DNA of 6,263 bases from contig CAIRNC010000026.1 of NCBI GenBank assembly GCA_903879875.1, positions 1 to 6,263 on the forward strand. Reading direction: 5' to 3'. The notes below the pieces were generated by a model that ran no database searches, was not told the DNA's origin, and saw nothing but the letters and a program-made list of their open reading frames with translations. Positions 5,040 through 6,263 of the stretch are shown piece by piece (the first letter of the stretch is position 1; every line of letters starts with the position of its first letter). The stretch comes from an uncultured Bacteroidota bacterium. GTDB taxonomy: Bacteria > Bacteroidota > Bacteroidia > Flavobacteriales > Flavobacteriaceae. The position numbers and the translations under genes were made by a program.

Positions 5040-6263
5040 TTAGTAAACCACTTTCTTAGTAACTATTCGGTTATCATCCGAAGTGATTTGAACCATTAAT
5101 ACTTGTTGTTCTGCTTTTAAGTCAGTTAATTTAACTGCAGTAGCGTTGATATTGTTTTTCTCGAATATCAATCGACCTCTTACATCAAACACTCTAACTT
5201 TAGCCATTACCGTAGCACCTGAATTTACATTCAATACTTGGTCTTGTTTGTACACTACAACGCTTTCCGCATCAAACGTAGGGTTGTGTGTGCCTAAAGG
5301 TGAACTTGTATACACTATTTCAAATCGGCTGTTGAATACTCCTGAAGCAGAAGTAAACGTGTAAGGATTTGCTTTTATGTTATGAGTAATTCCAAGCAAG
5401 TTGTCTTTCAAATAAATGTCTTGACTTCCAAGGAACAATCCATCTACGTGGTCGATACTTATTGTAAACTCACCAGCAGCTGCAGCATTGAATCCTAATG
5501 GTACTGTATCAGCAGAGGCGAAAGGCAATGAACGACCTTGAATTACATAATCCGCATTATCAATTCTACTTGACAATGAACTAGAACCATAAGCAAGTAG
5601 TGAACCATCTATAGATGTATCAACCCCTAGAGTTGCTCCTGCAACATAACCAACCATTATTTGGTTGAATGCCGTTGTTGCAGAATTCAAGTTCAACCAG
5701 ATACGGTGTTTCTCCGTAGTAGCGGTTTTGAAGAACTGTCCTGAATTATTACCCAAACGCATGGCATTGGTAAAGGTAGCATTACCATTGGTTGTAGTCA
5801 ATATTAAGAAACCTTGACCTGTTTGAATGGTACCGTTACAAGTTGCTCCATTAGCAGCTGCAGCGGTAGCTCCAGCAGCAGTATAAGAAGCATAGTTATT
5901 AGAACCAGAACCGATAATTGCGTGTGTCCAGAAATACAAGGTACCTGGATTAGCTTCTAGGAACATATCAGCATCAATTGGTGATGGATAAGGATTTCCA
6001 ATCAAGTTATACCCGTGGTTTGTACCAGAGTTACTCACTGGTGTTGTGTAAGTTCCGTTGTTTGGCACACCTGTAAAACTTCCATTGAATGTTTGTGGTG
6101 CAGCTGGTGCATCTAAGAACGTATTCGGAGCACGGATCATGAATCCTTTACCTGCAATTTGGCTTTCTGAATTACCAAATGTAGTTGTAGAAGGTGATGC
6201 TATAGCAACGAAAGCGTTAGAAGGCTCATCAAAACTATAGAAACGGGTTGCTAATGTTAATGG
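5040..6263 (-). CDS. Secreted protein with C-terminal type IX secretion sorting domain, C-terminal part (5' end outside window)
   Basis: The frame is open to the right edge, so the ATG at 6140 is internal: 407 residues are visible, and those before that Met (including AGKGF, visible 37-41) continue the same beta-rich style. Visible residues 84-99 carry GYNLIGNPYPSPIDAD followed by LYFWTH, then TGQGFLI (148-154), a module often seen in large flavobacterial surface proteins. An Ala-rich stretch lies at about 129-140. The last 70 or so residues (from VVVYKQDQVLNVNSG at 335, through VRVFDVRGRLIFEK and VLMVQITSDD, to the terminal KKVVY) match a T9SS sorting domain, most like the type C class described for Flavobacterium ChiA. 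Such domains direct export across the outer membrane by the Por/Gld machinery and are usually cleaved off. The signal peptide and any catalytic or adhesin domain lie outside the window, so function is unknown. It ends at its own terminator. Confidence 0.85.
   Translation of the reverse strand, partial: PLTLATRFYSFDEPSNAFVAIASPSTTTFGNSESQIAGKGFMIRAPNTFLDAPAAPQTFNGSFTGVPNNGTYTTPVSNSGTNHGYNLIGNPYPSPIDADMFLEANPGTLYFWTHAIIGSGSNNYASYTAAGATAAAANGATCNGTIQTGQGFLILTTTNGNATFTNAMRLGNNSGQFFKTATTEKHRIWLNLNSATTAFNQIMVGYVAGATLGVDTSIDGSLLAYGSSSLSSRIDNADYVIQGRSLPFASADTVPLGFNAAAAGEFTISIDHVDGLFLGSQDIYLKDNLLGITHNIKANPYTFTSASGVFNSRFEIVYTSSPLGTHNPTFDAESVVVYKQDQVLNVNSGATVMAKVRVFDVRGRLIFEKNNINATAVKLTDLKAEQQVLMVQITSDDNRIVTKKVVY

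Noticed and set aside
5146..5364. Open frame on the + strand
   Set aside because: Antisense to the T9SS sorting-domain region, which explains the sequence fully.
6138..6140. ATG as the true start of the T9SS-exported protein
   Set aside because: The frame continues upstream without a stop to the edge, and the residues after this Met do not form a signal peptide, which an exported protein would need.
6058..6240. Open frame on the + strand
   Set aside because: Antisense to the T9SS cargo gene, whose frame stays open to the window edge.

Overview
The window looks like ordinary chromosomal DNA of a member of the Bacteroidota, most likely a Flavobacterium or close relative. Evidence for this is the AT-rich sequence, a SusD/RagB-type lipoprotein, a protein with a C-terminal type IX secretion (T9SS) sorting domain ending in KKVVY, TAnnTTTG promoter elements, and the lack of Shine-Dalgarno sequences before the genes. 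The genus is inferred from these traits and not proven.

Layout. (1) Positions 2-772, + strand: the C-terminal half of a SusD-like nutrient-binding protein that continues off the left edge, closed by a strong intrinsic terminator (795-827). (2) Positions 841-1578, + strand: rlmB, a 23S rRNA 2'-O-methyltransferase. Its -7 promoter box (829-836) abuts the terminator's T-run and ends four bases before the ATG, so the mRNA is probably leaderless. (3) Positions 1579-1772: a convergent gap holding an imperfect inverted repeat built from short ATC(n)GTG-like units. (4) Positions 1773-2909, - strand: nhaA, a Na+/H+ antiporter. (5) Positions 3009-4292, - strand: gltA, citrate synthase, with a perfect 10-bp-stem terminator (2957-2990) and an exact TAnnTTTG box upstream (4325-4332). 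(6) Positions 4293-5039: a 747-bp gene-free stretch with a second ATC(n)GTG repeat tract and a short array of GTTGCGCAAC palindromes spaced exactly 22 bp apart. (7) Positions 5040-6263, - strand: the C-terminal 407 residues of a large T9SS-exported protein that continues off the right edge, closed by a bidirectional-looking terminator (4986-5024).

How the genes relate. They do not form one operon. RlmB, NhaA and GltA are independent housekeeping functions (ribosome modification, sodium/pH homeostasis, entry to the TCA cycle), each apparently with its own transcription signals. The two edge genes are envelope or secreted proteins typical of glycan-using flavobacteria. No defence, mobile or otherwise new multigene system is visible. 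The item most worth follow-up is the 22-bp-phased palindrome array at 4831-4906, which no coding feature explains.
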